From Phenylobacterium conjunctum (lineage in GTDB: Bacteria; Pseudomonadota; Alphaproteobacteria; Caulobacterales; Caulobacteraceae): a stretch of 64,000 nucleotides of DNA. Within the stretch, counting starts at the first letter, position 1. The number at the start of each line of letters is the position of its first letter. Shown here piece after piece: positions 24,567 through 32,624 of this stretch. Where the stretch lies: positions 62,001 to 126,000 of the forward strand of contig NZ_JBHTLQ010000005.1 of NCBI RefSeq assembly GCF_042679085.1, written 5' to 3'. The position numbers and the translations under genes were made by a program. The notes beneath the pieces were generated by a model. It had not been told where the DNA came from. It was given only the letters and a program-made list of their open reading frames with translations, and searched no databases.

Positions 24567-25325
24567 TTAGCGGCCGGTAGTGACGCGTTCGCCGGCCAGA
24601 GACCGGCGCATGGCCATTTCCAGGGCCTTGGGGTCGCGGGCCAGCTGGGCGCGCACATCAATGGCCATGAAGTCGGTATCGACCTCGCTGGCGCCCTTGC
24701 GGATGGCGTCCAGGCCGGCCTTGGCGATGGCCGAGGGCGGCTCCTTGTAGCCTTCCACATGGCTGGCCATGCGGGTGTCCACCGAGCCCACGACAAGGGC
24801 GGTGACCGAGGTGTTCTGCGGCGCGAGCTCGGCGCGGACGCAGGTGGTCATGGCGCGCCCGGCGAACTTGGAGGGCGAATAGCCACCCATGCCCGGCACA
24901 GCGACAATGCCGCCGGCCGACAGGACGTTGGCGATGGCGCTCTTCGGATGCTTGGCCAGGATCGGGGCAAAGGCGCGGCACATGGACAGCGGCCCGAAAT
25001 AGTTGGTCTCCATCTCCGCGCGGGCGAAGGAGAGGTCCGGCGCCTTCATCAGGGTCTGCATGGAGAACTGCCCGGCGTTGTTGACCAGGATCGAAACGTC
25101 CTGGCAGCGGGCGGCCGCGGCCTCGATCTGCTCGGGCTTGGAGACGTCGAGCTCGACGGGGACGACCTTGTCGCCGAACTCGTCCACCAGGTGCTGGGCG
25201 TTTTCGACCTTGCGGCTCCCCACATAGACCTTGGCGGCGCCCGCCTCGATGAAGGCGCGCACGAAGGCCTCGCCGATGCCGCGGTTGCCGCCCGTGACCA
25301 GGGCCACGCTGTCCTTGATGTCCAT
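24567..25325 (-). CDS. Short-chain dehydrogenase/reductase
   Basis: 252 residues, classical SDR. It has TGGNRGIG for cofactor binding, VNNAG, the catalytic Ser region NVLSAGG and the Tyr/Lys pair in YSPSKFA. The Arg in VGSRKVEN after strand 2 suggests NADP(H). It would interconvert an alcohol and a ketone on the pathway intermediate. Lies between the carotenoid-oxygenase gene upstream (53 bp) and the SnoaL-like gene downstream (15 bp), all on the reverse strand. Confidence 0.85.
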   Translation of the reverse strand: MDIKDSVALVTGGNRGIGEAFVRAFIEAGAAKVYVGSRKVENAQHLVDEFGDKVVPVELDVSKPEQIEAAAARCQDVSILVNNAGQFSMQTLMKAPDLSFARAEMETNYFGPLSMCRAFAPILAKHPKSAIANVLSAGGIVAVPGMGGYSPSKFAGRAMTTCVRAELAPQNTSVTALVVGSVDTRMASHVEGYKEPPSAIAKAGLDAIRKGASEVDTDFMAIDVRAQLARDPKALEMAMRRSLAGERVTTGR

Positions 25326-25378
25326 CTCGGACCTACTCCCTAATATGACTTCTCGTTCAATGCGTTGCGGGCTGGTGT

Positions 25379-26863
25379 TCAGCCCATCGGCGGCAAGACC
25401 CCGTCGCGAATGAAGGCCCGGTCGGCCCAGACGCTATGGGTGCCGCTGGAGATCTTGTGTGGCAGGGCGATGCGGACGACGGGGCCAGCCTCGAAGTTCT
25501 TGCAGTCCACCAGGATGCACTCCGACGTCCCGGCGTTCTCGTCGATGATGAAGCTGACCAGATAGCCGTCGTCCTCGTCCTTGGCGCCGATCCGCGGCAC
25601 GAACGGGCTCTCGCTGGCGTAGCGGCCCTCGGGCAGCTGCAGCGACCAGGACTCCCCGGTCTTAAGGTCGTGCTTCACGAAGCCGTTGAACAGGAACCAG
25701 CCCGGCTTGGTGGTGGTGGAATAGGCGTAGCGGTAGGGGCGGCCGGCATAGCGCTGGTTGAACATCCCGAACTCCAGGATGCGGTCGTCCAGGTGCTGCT
25801 CGCGGGTCTCGCCGGTCTTCATGTTGAACCACCAGCGGTGCAGCTTGGGCCGGAAGCTGTGCTCGTCCACGAAGGCCATCATGTGCCCGAAGCCGTCCGG
25901 CGCGTCGGCCAGGGGCCGCGGCGTCGGGTTCTCCTGGAAGTAGGCGTCCATGACGATCTCGTCGCCGTCCTCATAGGCGTTGAGGAAGTGCAGGATGTAG
26001 GTCGGATCGGCCTCGAACCACTTGATGTCTTTGGTCTCGCCGCGGCGCGGGATCACCGCGAAGCGCGAGGGGATGCCTTTGTGATGGCGCACGGCGTGGA
26101 CGCCGCGCTTCAGCAGCTCCTCATCCCAGAACACCGGCAGGTCGTTCAGGATCGCGTAGTTGGCCGTGAACACCATGTCGTGAGGCAGGCGCGGGCCGGG
26201 CAGAGGGACCGGCACGTAGTGGACCAGCTTTCCGGTCTTATCGACGACGCCGTAGTGCATGTAGGGCGCGTGCTTGGAGTAGTTGAAGAACAGCAGCTCG
26301 CCCGTGGCCTCGTCGATCTTGGTGTGGGCCGAGACGCCGTCCAGCGGCCCCCAGCTGGCCACGCCGCCCTGCTCCAGGGTGTTCGGATCGAGCCAGTAGG
26401 CCTCGCCGCACTGGTAGAAGGTCGAGACGATCTTGCCGCCATGCACCACCACGTCGGTGGACGAGGAATCCTTCAGGCCACCATGGGCGCCGAAGCCCGG
26501 GCGCAGGGAGACTTCGGGGCCGTCCATCAGTCCGCCCCAAAGGGACTGGCGGGCTTCCTGCTCGGCCTGGAAGCCGCGGGTGCGCACGAAGCGGTTGCGG
26601 TAGTCGGCCTTGCCGTTCTTGAAGTCGATCACGTGGATCATGCCGTCCCCATCAAACGGGTGATAGCGGCCGAGCGGCTGGTGGATCTGGTTTTCGGTGT
26701 TGCGGACGTAGACGCCGTCGATGTCCGTCGGGATCTGGCCCTCGATCACGTCGAGATCCCAGGCGTCGACCTCCTCGTGCTGCGGCGTCCAGGCCCCGTT
26801 CAGATAGGGGTGGTTGCTGGGCTGCAGCGAGGACTGCACCAGGGGCAGACGCTCCATCTTCAT
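25379..26863 (-). CDS. Carotenoid cleavage oxygenase / lignostilbene-dioxygenase family
   Basis: 494 residues, seven-bladed propeller of the RPE65/CCO family. The four iron-ligand His are visible as His180 (GVSAHTKID), His228 (RLPHDMVF), His292 (YILHFLNAYEDGDEIVMD) and His476 (SSGTHSVW). The family splits a C=C bond with O2, either in apocarotenoids or between aryl groups in stilbenes; the absence of a signal peptide and the catabolic context favour the stilbene type (inference). A shared-motif copy sits 69 bp upstream on the same strand. Confidence 0.88.
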   Translation of the reverse strand: MKMERLPLVQSSLQPSNHPYLNGAWTPQHEEVDAWDLDVIEGQIPTDIDGVYVRNTENQIHQPLGRYHPFDGDGMIHVIDFKNGKADYRNRFVRTRGFQAEQEARQSLWGGLMDGPEVSLRPGFGAHGGLKDSSSTDVVVHGGKIVSTFYQCGEAYWLDPNTLEQGGVASWGPLDGVSAHTKIDEATGELLFFNYSKHAPYMHYGVVDKTGKLVHYVPVPLPGPRLPHDMVFTANYAILNDLPVFWDEELLKRGVHAVRHHKGIPSRFAVIPRRGETKDIKWFEADPTYILHFLNAYEDGDEIVMDAYFQENPTPRPLADAPDGFGHMMAFVDEHSFRPKLHRWWFNMKTGETREQHLDDRILEFGMFNQRYAGRPYRYAYSTTTKPGWFLFNGFVKHDLKTGESWSLQLPEGRYASESPFVPRIGAKDEDDGYLVSFIIDENAGTSECILVDCKNFEAGPVVRIALPHKISSGTHSVWADRAFIRDGVLPPMG

Positions 26864-26932
26864 GGGGGCTCTCCGAATCTCACACGCGGGCCGCCATCAT
26901 GAAGGCGCCCTTGAACTGAACCTAGCAGCATG

Positions 26933-26947
26933 GTCTTGTTGTGCAAG
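26933..26947 (-). promoter_or_regulatory. Shared promoter-proximal motif, reverse-strand copy
   Basis: Read on the reverse strand this is CTTGCACAACAAGAC, 12 of 15 matching the consensus, 69 bp before the carotenoid-oxygenase start. It is also a short inverted repeat, with CTTG at one end and CAAG at the other. Confidence 0.45.
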
Positions 26948-27018
26948 TGACTGGATCGGCGTCAGGGCGAATTCCCGCCCGGGCGAGACGAAATCCGGCC
27001 TGCTTTCGGAGGACGACC

Positions 27019-27477
27019 ATGAACAGGTTTGCGGGCGCAATCGCCCTGGCGCTCACCCTTGCGATCTCGGCGCCGGCCAAGGCCGCGGACACCGACGCCA
27101 GCCGCATCGCGGTGGCCAAGGAGATGATCGCCGCCTGGAAGGCCGCGGACTGGAAAAAGGTCGGAGACCTGTTCGCCGAGAACGGCGTCCTGCGCTCGAT
27201 GATGCTGCCGGAGTCCACCGTGGGTCGCCAGGCGATCTATGAGCGCATCGCCGCCCTGGGCAAGGGCGCGCCGGGCGGTGTGACCCTGGACGTTGTCCAC
27301 ATGGGCGTCATCGACGGCCAGGTGTTCATCGAGCGCGTCGACCGCTTCGTCTACAACGGCAAGCCGGGCGCGGTGCCGGTGGTGGGCGTGCTGGATATCC
27401 GGGACGGCAAGGTCCAGGAGTGGCGCGAATACTATGACCGCGCCGAGCTTCTGAAGGCCCTCGGGGCCGGCGGCTAA
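27019..27477 (+). CDS. Exported limonene-epoxide-hydrolase-like protein with complete Arg-Asp-Asp triad
   Basis: 152 residues. Signal peptide MNRFAGAIALALTLAISAPA ending KAA, then an LEH-like domain with ERVDRF (Arg106, Asp108) and WREYYD (Asp140), the full LEH triad. Closely related to the cytoplasmic protein at 23170 (shared VVGVL and WREYYDRAxLLKA), so one reaction may be available in both compartments. GGAGGACGACC precedes the ATG. Its stop overlaps the convergent thiolase stop by 4 bp. Confidence 0.8.
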   Translation: MNRFAGAIALALTLAISAPAKAADTDASRIAVAKEMIAAWKAADWKKVGDLFAENGVLRSMMLPESTVGRQAIYERIAALGKGAPGGVTLDVVHMGVIDGQVFIERVDRFVYNGKPGAVPVVGVLDIRDGKVQEWREYYDRAELLKALGAGG

Positions 27478-28679
27478 ACGCGCTCGAACACCATGGCGGC
27501 GCCGACCCCGACGCCGCCCGTCGCCGAGACTACGCCGGTCTCGGCGTCCAGCTGGGCCATGTCGTCCAAGAGGCTGGTGGCCAGCACAGCGCCGGTGGCG
27601 CCCATTGGGTGCCCCATGGCCAGGTGGCCGCCATTGGGGTTCACCCGGGCCGGATCCAGGCCGTAGCGCTTGTCGAACAGGGCGGCGACGGCGGCGAAGG
27701 CCTCCATGAACTCCACCGCGCCGATCTGCGAGAGGCTCAGCCCCGCGCGGGCCAGGGCCCGTTCCAGGGCGGTGAAGCCGGCGGTCAGCTGTAGGACGTG
27801 ATCATCGGCGGCCTCGGCGACACTGCGAATGCGGGCGACCGGCTTCAGGCCCAGCCGCTTGCCGGCGGCTTCCGAGCCCACCAGCAACAGAGCCGCGCCA
27901 TCGGCGATGGGCGGGCAGTGGGCCACTGTGTGCACGTGCTTGACCTCGCCGAAGCCCGGCTTGTGCGACAACAGGATCTCGTCGAAGCCCTGCGCGCCGG
28001 CCTGGGCGAAGACCGGGCCGAGACGGGCCAGGGTCGCGCCGTCGCCGAAGTCGCGGACATTCTCGTCCCGGTCCAGGGCGATGGAACCGTCGGCGGCCTT
28101 CACCGGGATTACTCGGCCGGCATAGCGCCCTGCGTCCCAGGCCTCGGCGGCCCGGCGGTGCGAGCGCAGGGTGACCGCGTCGAGGTCGGCTCGCGACAGG
28201 CCTTCCTGGGTCGCCACAAGGTCGGCGCCCAGCCCCGGCGGGGCCCAGCCCATCGGTCCGGCGATCTGCATATCGCTGTAGTAGTCGGCGTTGTCGGTCA
28301 TGAAGGCGACCTGGGACATGCTCTCCACGCCGCCGGCCAGGGCCAGTTCCGCTTCGCCGGTGGCGACGCGCCGCGCGGCGTCGGCCAGGGCGTTCAGTCC
28401 CGAGACGCAGAAATTGTTGATCGTCACCGCCGGCAGGCTGTCTGGCAGGCCGGCCTGAACCCGCGCGGCCAGGGCGATGTGTCCCCCCTGGCGGCCCACC
28501 TGGGTGACGCAGCCCAGGGTCAGGTGCTCGGCGGCCCTGACGGCGTCGGGCCCGTTGCGTTCGGCCAGGGCGTCGGCCAGCTGGGCCACCAGGCGCGCCG
28601 GCGTCACACCCGCCAGCGACCCGTCGGGACGGCCCTTGCCGCGCGGCGTGCGCACCGCATCGTAGATGTAGACCGACAT
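27474..28679 (-). CDS. Acetyl-CoA acetyltransferase / 3-ketoacyl-CoA thiolase (FadA-like)
   Basis: 401 residues. It has the nucleophilic Cys in INNFCVSGLNAL, the NGGHLAMGHPMGATG block with catalytic His, and the final glycine-rich loop SATGGVGVGAAMV. In typical thiolases that loop starts with a Cys (C-x-G-G-G); here a Ser appears to occupy its place. It would cleave a 3-ketoacyl-CoA intermediate. ATG 28679 follows GGGGAGAGTCTCGCG; the frame open to 28844 enters the regulator's promoter. Convergent with the exported LEH-like gene. Confidence 0.85.
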   Translation of the reverse strand: MSVYIYDAVRTPRGKGRPDGSLAGVTPARLVAQLADALAERNGPDAVRAAEHLTLGCVTQVGRQGGHIALAARVQAGLPDSLPAVTINNFCVSGLNALADAARRVATGEAELALAGGVESMSQVAFMTDNADYYSDMQIAGPMGWAPPGLGADLVATQEGLSRADLDAVTLRSHRRAAEAWDAGRYAGRVIPVKAADGSIALDRDENVRDFGDGATLARLGPVFAQAGAQGFDEILLSHKPGFGEVKHVHTVAHCPPIADGAALLLVGSEAAGKRLGLKPVARIRSVAEAADDHVLQLTAGFTALERALARAGLSLSQIGAVEFMEAFAAVAALFDKRYGLDPARVNPNGGHLAMGHPMGATGAVLATSLLDDMAQLDAETGVVSATGGVGVGAAMVFERV

Positions 28680-28731
28680 CGCGAGACTCTCCCCAGGCGC
28701 GCCCCGTCCCGGACGCTGGTGGGTCTTGTAA

Positions 28732-28770
28732 ACGAAGTCGATCCTGATTGGCGAGGGGACGACTTCGCGT
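28732..28770. promoter_or_regulatory. Inverted repeat in thiolase/TetR divergent promoter
   Basis: CGAAGTCG (28733-28740) and CGACTTCG (28760-28767) are exact inverted complements 19 bp apart; the left arm is embedded in CTTGTAAACGAAGTC, which resembles the shared motif. Probable operator for the divergent tandem TetR protein. Confidence 0.45.
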
Positions 28771-28862
28771 AAGGACAGGCTTCGACTTGCGATCATCCGC
28801 CCGGTCCATAAGATCAGGCCACCGCACGGCGCATCAGAACGCATGGCGGACCAGGGAGCCCG

Positions 28863-30068
28863 ATGACCATTCGTTCGCCCACGCGAAAGTTCGAAGCCCG
28901 CCGCGCCGAGATCGTGACCTCAGCGGTGGCCGTTCTGAATCGCAAGGGCGTTCGGGGCATGACCCTGGGCGAGGTGGCCGAGAAACTGCAGATCGCCCCC
29001 AATGGCCTGATCTACTATTTCAAGAACAAGGACGAGCTGGCGCGGGCCTGCTTCCTCAATGGCCTGGAACGCCTGAGCGGCATGCTGACCGAGGCCCAGG
29101 CCGGGGCGTCGGTGGCTGAGCGCGTGCAGCGGTTCCTGCAGGGGCATTTCGCTTTCCGCCGTGAGGTGGTGGAGGGACGGGCTGAGCCTCTGCCGGTGTT
29201 CAGCGACGTACGGGCGCTCAATGCGCCCTGCGTCAACGCCGCCTATGTGGACATGTTCCGCAAGGTGCGCGGCCTGCTGGAAGGGCCGGAGACGTCGGGC
29301 CTCAGCCGCATGGAGCTGAACGCACGCGCCTATTTGCTGCTGTCCGAGGTGCTGTGGTCCACCACCTGGTTGGTCCGACGCGACCCGGAGGACTATGACC
29401 GCGTGGCCCAGCGGGTCGCGACCGTGATCCTGGGTGGGTTTGGCGCGCCGGGCGCCGCCTGGGCGCCGGTCCCCATGGAAGCCCCCCAGATCGAGCTGGC
29501 CGACGAGACCGCGGAGATGTTCCTGCGGGCCGGAACCGCCCTGATCAACGAGGAAGGCTATGCCGGCGCCTCGGTGGAGCGCATCTCGGCCCGGCTGAAC
29601 CTGACCAAGGGCGCCTTCTACCACCGCAACCTGTCTAAGGATGAGCTGATCCAGGCCTGCTTCCAGCGCAGCCTGGATGTGAAGCGTGACGCCATGCGCC
29701 AGGCCGAGCGGCTGCAGGTCCCCGCGGGCCAGGCCCTGGCCTCCTTCGCCGTCTGCCTGGTGGAGCGGCAGGTGGCCGAGGAGATGGAGTTGGTGCATCC
29801 GACCTCCTTGAACTCCGCGCCGGACAGCCTGGGCCCCCGCCTGCAGCGGCGCTACGACCGGATGTCGGATCGCGTCGCCTCGATGATCTGCGACGGGGTG
29901 GCGGACGGATCGCTGCGGCCGGTGGACGTCAATATCGCCGCCCAGATGCTGCTGAGCCTGGTGGCGTCGGCGAGCCGGCTGAAGTTCTGGGCGCCCGGCG
30001 TCACGCCCAGCGACGCGGCGGCCCTCTATGTGCGGCCTTTCTTCGACGGCCTGATCCCGAAGGGCTGA
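28863..30068 (+). CDS. Tandem TetR-TetR transcriptional regulator
   Basis: 401 residues holding two complete TetR units in one chain. Unit 1: HTH at about 10-60 (RRAEIVTSAVAVLNRKGVRG, TLGEVAEKLQIAPNGLIYYF) plus ligand domain to about 190. Unit 2: HTH at about 220-270 (AGTALINEEGYAGASVERIS, LNLTKGAFYHRNLSKDELIQ) plus a ligand domain to the end. A TetR protein of about 200 residues normally dimerises, so this is a fused dimer with two different recognition helices. Divergent from the thiolase gene across an inverted repeat; likely local repressor. Confidence 0.85.
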   Translation: MTIRSPTRKFEARRAEIVTSAVAVLNRKGVRGMTLGEVAEKLQIAPNGLIYYFKNKDELARACFLNGLERLSGMLTEAQAGASVAERVQRFLQGHFAFRREVVEGRAEPLPVFSDVRALNAPCVNAAYVDMFRKVRGLLEGPETSGLSRMELNARAYLLLSEVLWSTTWLVRRDPEDYDRVAQRVATVILGGFGAPGAAWAPVPMEAPQIELADETAEMFLRAGTALINEEGYAGASVERISARLNLTKGAFYHRNLSKDELIQACFQRSLDVKRDAMRQAERLQVPAGQALASFAVCLVERQVAEEMELVHPTSLNSAPDSLGPRLQRRYDRMSDRVASMICDGVADGSLRPVDVNIAAQMLLSLVASASRLKFWAPGVTPSDAAALYVRPFFDGLIPKG

Positions 30069-30142
30069 TCGGCGAAGGCGCGATTGCGTCCCTCACAATT
30101 ATGGCATAGCGATTGCCATTAAATCCAAACTGGAGATCCGCG

Positions 30143-30520
30143 ATGCGCTCAATCCTGCGTGGCCTGATCGGCCTTGTCGGCGTCCTTGGCCTGTTGATGG
30201 CCCTGCGCATCTGGATGGCCCCGGCCGCCGCGGCGGGCAAGCTGGGCCTTGTGGGGCAGGGGCCTCTAGGCGAGGCGACCCTGCGCGCCGACGTCGCCGG
30301 ATTCTTCGGCGTCGCCGGGGGCCTGGCCCTCTATGCCGCGATCCGCAACCGCGCCGGCCTGCTGACCGCGCCGCTGTTGCTGATCGCCGCCGCCCTGGCC
30401 GGTCGGATCGTCACCCTGGCGGCGTCCGGTCCCGGCCCGGACACCCTGGCCCCGATGCTGGTCGAGGCCGTGCTGGTGGTGATCCTGGGGGCGGGCCGCC
30501 GCCTGCTGCCCCAGGCCTAA
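30143..30520 (+). CDS. Small four-helix membrane protein, DUF4345-like
   Basis: 125 residues with four hydrophobic segments: ILRGLIGLVGVLGLLMALRI, FFGVAGGLALYAAI, LLTAPLLLIAAALAGRI and a last one ending LVVILGAGRRLL. Between segments 1 and 2 the piece ATLRADVAGFFG resembles the conserved turn of DUF4345 proteins; a clearer DUF4345 gene is at 62264. GGAGATCCGCG precedes ATG 30143; an ATG at 30113 lacks a ribosome site. Function unknown. Confidence 0.65.
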   Translation: MRSILRGLIGLVGVLGLLMALRIWMAPAAAAGKLGLVGQGPLGEATLRADVAGFFGVAGGLALYAAIRNRAGLLTAPLLLIAAALAGRIVTLAASGPGPDTLAPMLVEAVLVVILGAGRRLLPQA

Positions 30521-30526
30521 ACCTGG

Positions 30527-31552
30527 TCAGTTCTGACCGAACTTGACCTCGGTCCCGCCCACCGGCAGCTCGATGGTCATGCCATCCTTGGCCAGGCGCC
30601 AGTCCAGATAGCCCACCTTATCGATCCCCTTGGTGAAACCCTCGGGCGTGAAGAAGGGCAGGCCGGCCTGGGTCAGGTGGTAGAGCACCAGCTGCTTGAC
30701 GCCGGCGGCCTTGGCCAGCTCGGCCGCCTCCACCGGGCTCGTGTGGTAGGTCGTGGTGTCGGCCATGATCGAGGCGATGCGGTCATTGCCCAGCATCTTC
30801 AGCCCGCCGGACATCTGGCGGGTCATGTCATTGTTCTGGGCCTCGTGGATCAGCACGTCCGCGCCCTTGGCCGCTTCCGCCAGCGGGGCCCATTTCACGG
30901 TGTCGCCGCTGACCACCACCGAGCGGCCCTTATAGTCAAACCGATAGGCGTAGGCGGGCGTCGCCGGGTGATGCTCCACGCGGATGGCGGTGACGGTCAG
31001 GCCGTCCTGGCTCCAGGCCAGCTTTTCCTGCACGGCCTTGGGATCCGGCGTAGCCGGCAGGGCGATGGTCTTGGCCTTCAACAGGCCCAGCGGGATCGGC
31101 AGCTTGATCCCGTCATGCTCGTGGTGTGCGTTGCGGAAGCCGTGGTCGGGGCCATAGGCCTGATTGAAGCCCGCGGCGAGGGCGGCGACGCCCGGAGGTC
31201 CGACCACCTCGAGGGGCGCGGCGCGGCCGGCCACCCAGCTCTGCATGTTGAACTCGCCCAGGTCGCCGATGTGGTCGGAGTGCAGGTGGGTGACGAACAC
31301 CGCCCGCACGGTCGCCAGGGGCATCCGCCACAGCTGCAGGTTCTCGGTCGACTCCGGCCCCACATCGACCAGGTACAGCGCGCCACCGGCCTGGACCGCC
31401 ACGCAGGGCTTGGCGCGGTCCTTGATCGGCAAGGGGCCGCCCGAGCCGCAGATGGTGACCTTCAGGCTGTCGGGGGCCTGGGCGGCGGCGGCGCCGGCCG
31501 TCAGCAGGGCCAGGGCCGCGCAGGCGGCGGAGATCAGGGTCTTGGCGCGCAT
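30527..31552 (-). CDS. Exported metallo-beta-lactamase-fold hydrolase (RNase Z/arylsulfatase-like)
   Basis: 341 residues. Signal peptide MRAKTLISAACAALALLTAG ending AAAAQA. Zinc ligands appear in THLHSDHIGDLG (HxHxDH), EHHPATPAYAYRF, the bridging Asp in VVSGDTVKW and the late His in VLYHLTQAG. The order is that of RNase-Z-like and AtsA-type enzymes, but the export signal excludes tRNA processing; hydrolysis of a phosphodiester, sulfate ester or lactone in the periplasm is more likely. ATG 31552 has GAGGGAGGACTTC upstream. Convergent with the DUF4345-like gene, 6 bp apart. Confidence 0.8.
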   Translation of the reverse strand: MRAKTLISAACAALALLTAGAAAAQAPDSLKVTICGSGGPLPIKDRAKPCVAVQAGGALYLVDVGPESTENLQLWRMPLATVRAVFVTHLHSDHIGDLGEFNMQSWVAGRAAPLEVVGPPGVAALAAGFNQAYGPDHGFRNAHHEHDGIKLPIPLGLLKAKTIALPATPDPKAVQEKLAWSQDGLTVTAIRVEHHPATPAYAYRFDYKGRSVVVSGDTVKWAPLAEAAKGADVLIHEAQNNDMTRQMSGGLKMLGNDRIASIMADTTTYHTSPVEAAELAKAAGVKQLVLYHLTQAGLPFFTPEGFTKGIDKVGYLDWRLAKDGMTIELPVGGTEVKFGQN

Positions 31553-31697
31553 GAAGTCCTCCCTCGGCTTTATCGCCGGTTTGCGCAGAATATGGCAGTC
31601 TGCGTGCAATAAGTCGAGAGCGAGGTGGGCTTGTCCGCACCCTGGAGTTGGCGCTTAGCTGGCGTCGGGCGCGGAGACGCCGCGCTGGGAGGACGTC

Positions 31698-32144
31698 ATG
31701 GAATTCGAACCCATTCTGCAGCCAGTGATCGTACTGGTGCTCTGGTCGCTGTTGATGCTCGTCTGGCTCTACGCCACGCGCATCCCGGCCATGAGCAAGG
31801 CCAAGATCAAGCTCGACCCGACCGCAGGCAAGAGCGCGCTCGCCGCCCTGCCGGCGTCGGTGCAATGGAAGGCCGACAACTACAATCATCTGATGGAACA
31901 GCCGACCCTGTTCTACGCCACCGCCCTGGTGCTGGCCCTGGCGGGGGAGGGGCATGACCTGAACCTGACCCTGGCCTGGGCCTATGTGGGGCTGCGGGTG
32001 GTCCACAGCCTGGTCCAGGCGAGCGTGAACGTGATCATGCTGCGCTGGGCCCTGTTCATGGTCAGCTCCGGCGTGCTGGTGGCCCTGGCCGTGCGCGCCG
32101 CCCTGGTGCTGTTCGGGCTGGGAGACTCCGGGCTCGACGGGTAG
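31698..32144 (+). CDS. MAPEG family membrane protein
   Basis: 148 residues with four membrane helices. The segment VQWKADNYNHLMEQPTLFYA followed by WAYVGLRVVHSLVQASVN is the conserved glutathione-site region of the MAPEG family (microsomal GST and relatives). A role in detoxification of lipophilic electrophiles is expected from family. GGAGGACGTC lies before the ATG. OsmC-like and YdeI-like genes follow on the same strand, 27 bp away, likely a stress operon. Confidence 0.85.
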   Translation: MEFEPILQPVIVLVLWSLLMLVWLYATRIPAMSKAKIKLDPTAGKSALAALPASVQWKADNYNHLMEQPTLFYATALVLALAGEGHDLNLTLAWAYVGLRVVHSLVQASVNVIMLRWALFMVSSGVLVALAVRAALVLFGLGDSGLDG

Positions 32145-32171
32145 GGCAGGGCGAGATCAAGGGAGACAGGC

Positions 32172-32624
32172 ATGTCGCAGTCCGTCGCGCATGAGCGGAT
32201 CGCCGAGGTGGGCGAGACCGGCCAGGGCAAGTTCCTCAACGCCGTGCGGATCGGTCCGCATCGGATGCTGGCCGACGAGCCTGTCTCGGTCGGCGGCGAC
32301 GGCCTGGGCCCGGACCCGTACGAGTTCGTGCTCGCCGGCCTCGGCGCCTGCACCTCCATGACCATCCGGATGTACGCGGAGCGCAAGGGCTGGCCCCTGC
32401 TGCGGGTGGCGGTGCGGGTGCGCCATGCCGAGCGCATGGCCGCGGGCGCGCCCAAGGACGTCTTCGAGCGCGTCATCCACCTGGAGGGCGACCTGTCGCA
32501 GGAGGAGCGGGACCGTTTGATGGACATCGCCGAGCGCTGCCCGGTCAGCCGCACCCTGTCGGCCGGCTCCACTGTCACCTCGCGCCTGGCCGACGACCCG
32601 CCGCCGGGAGAGGGCGCGGGCTGA
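32172..32624 (+). CDS. OsmC family peroxidase
   Basis: 150 residues. The two redox Cys of OsmC/Ohr proteins are visible in LAGLGACTSMTIRMY (Cys60) and ERCPVSRTLS (about Cys124). Such proteins reduce organic and fatty-acid hydroperoxides. The TGA overlaps the following ATG by one base, so translation is coupled to the YdeI-like gene. Confidence 0.88.
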   Translation: MSQSVAHERIAEVGETGQGKFLNAVRIGPHRMLADEPVSVGGDGLGPDPYEFVLAGLGACTSMTIRMYAERKGWPLLRVAVRVRHAERMAAGAPKDVFERVIHLEGDLSQEERDRLMDIAERCPVSRTLSAGSTVTSRLADDPPPGEGAG

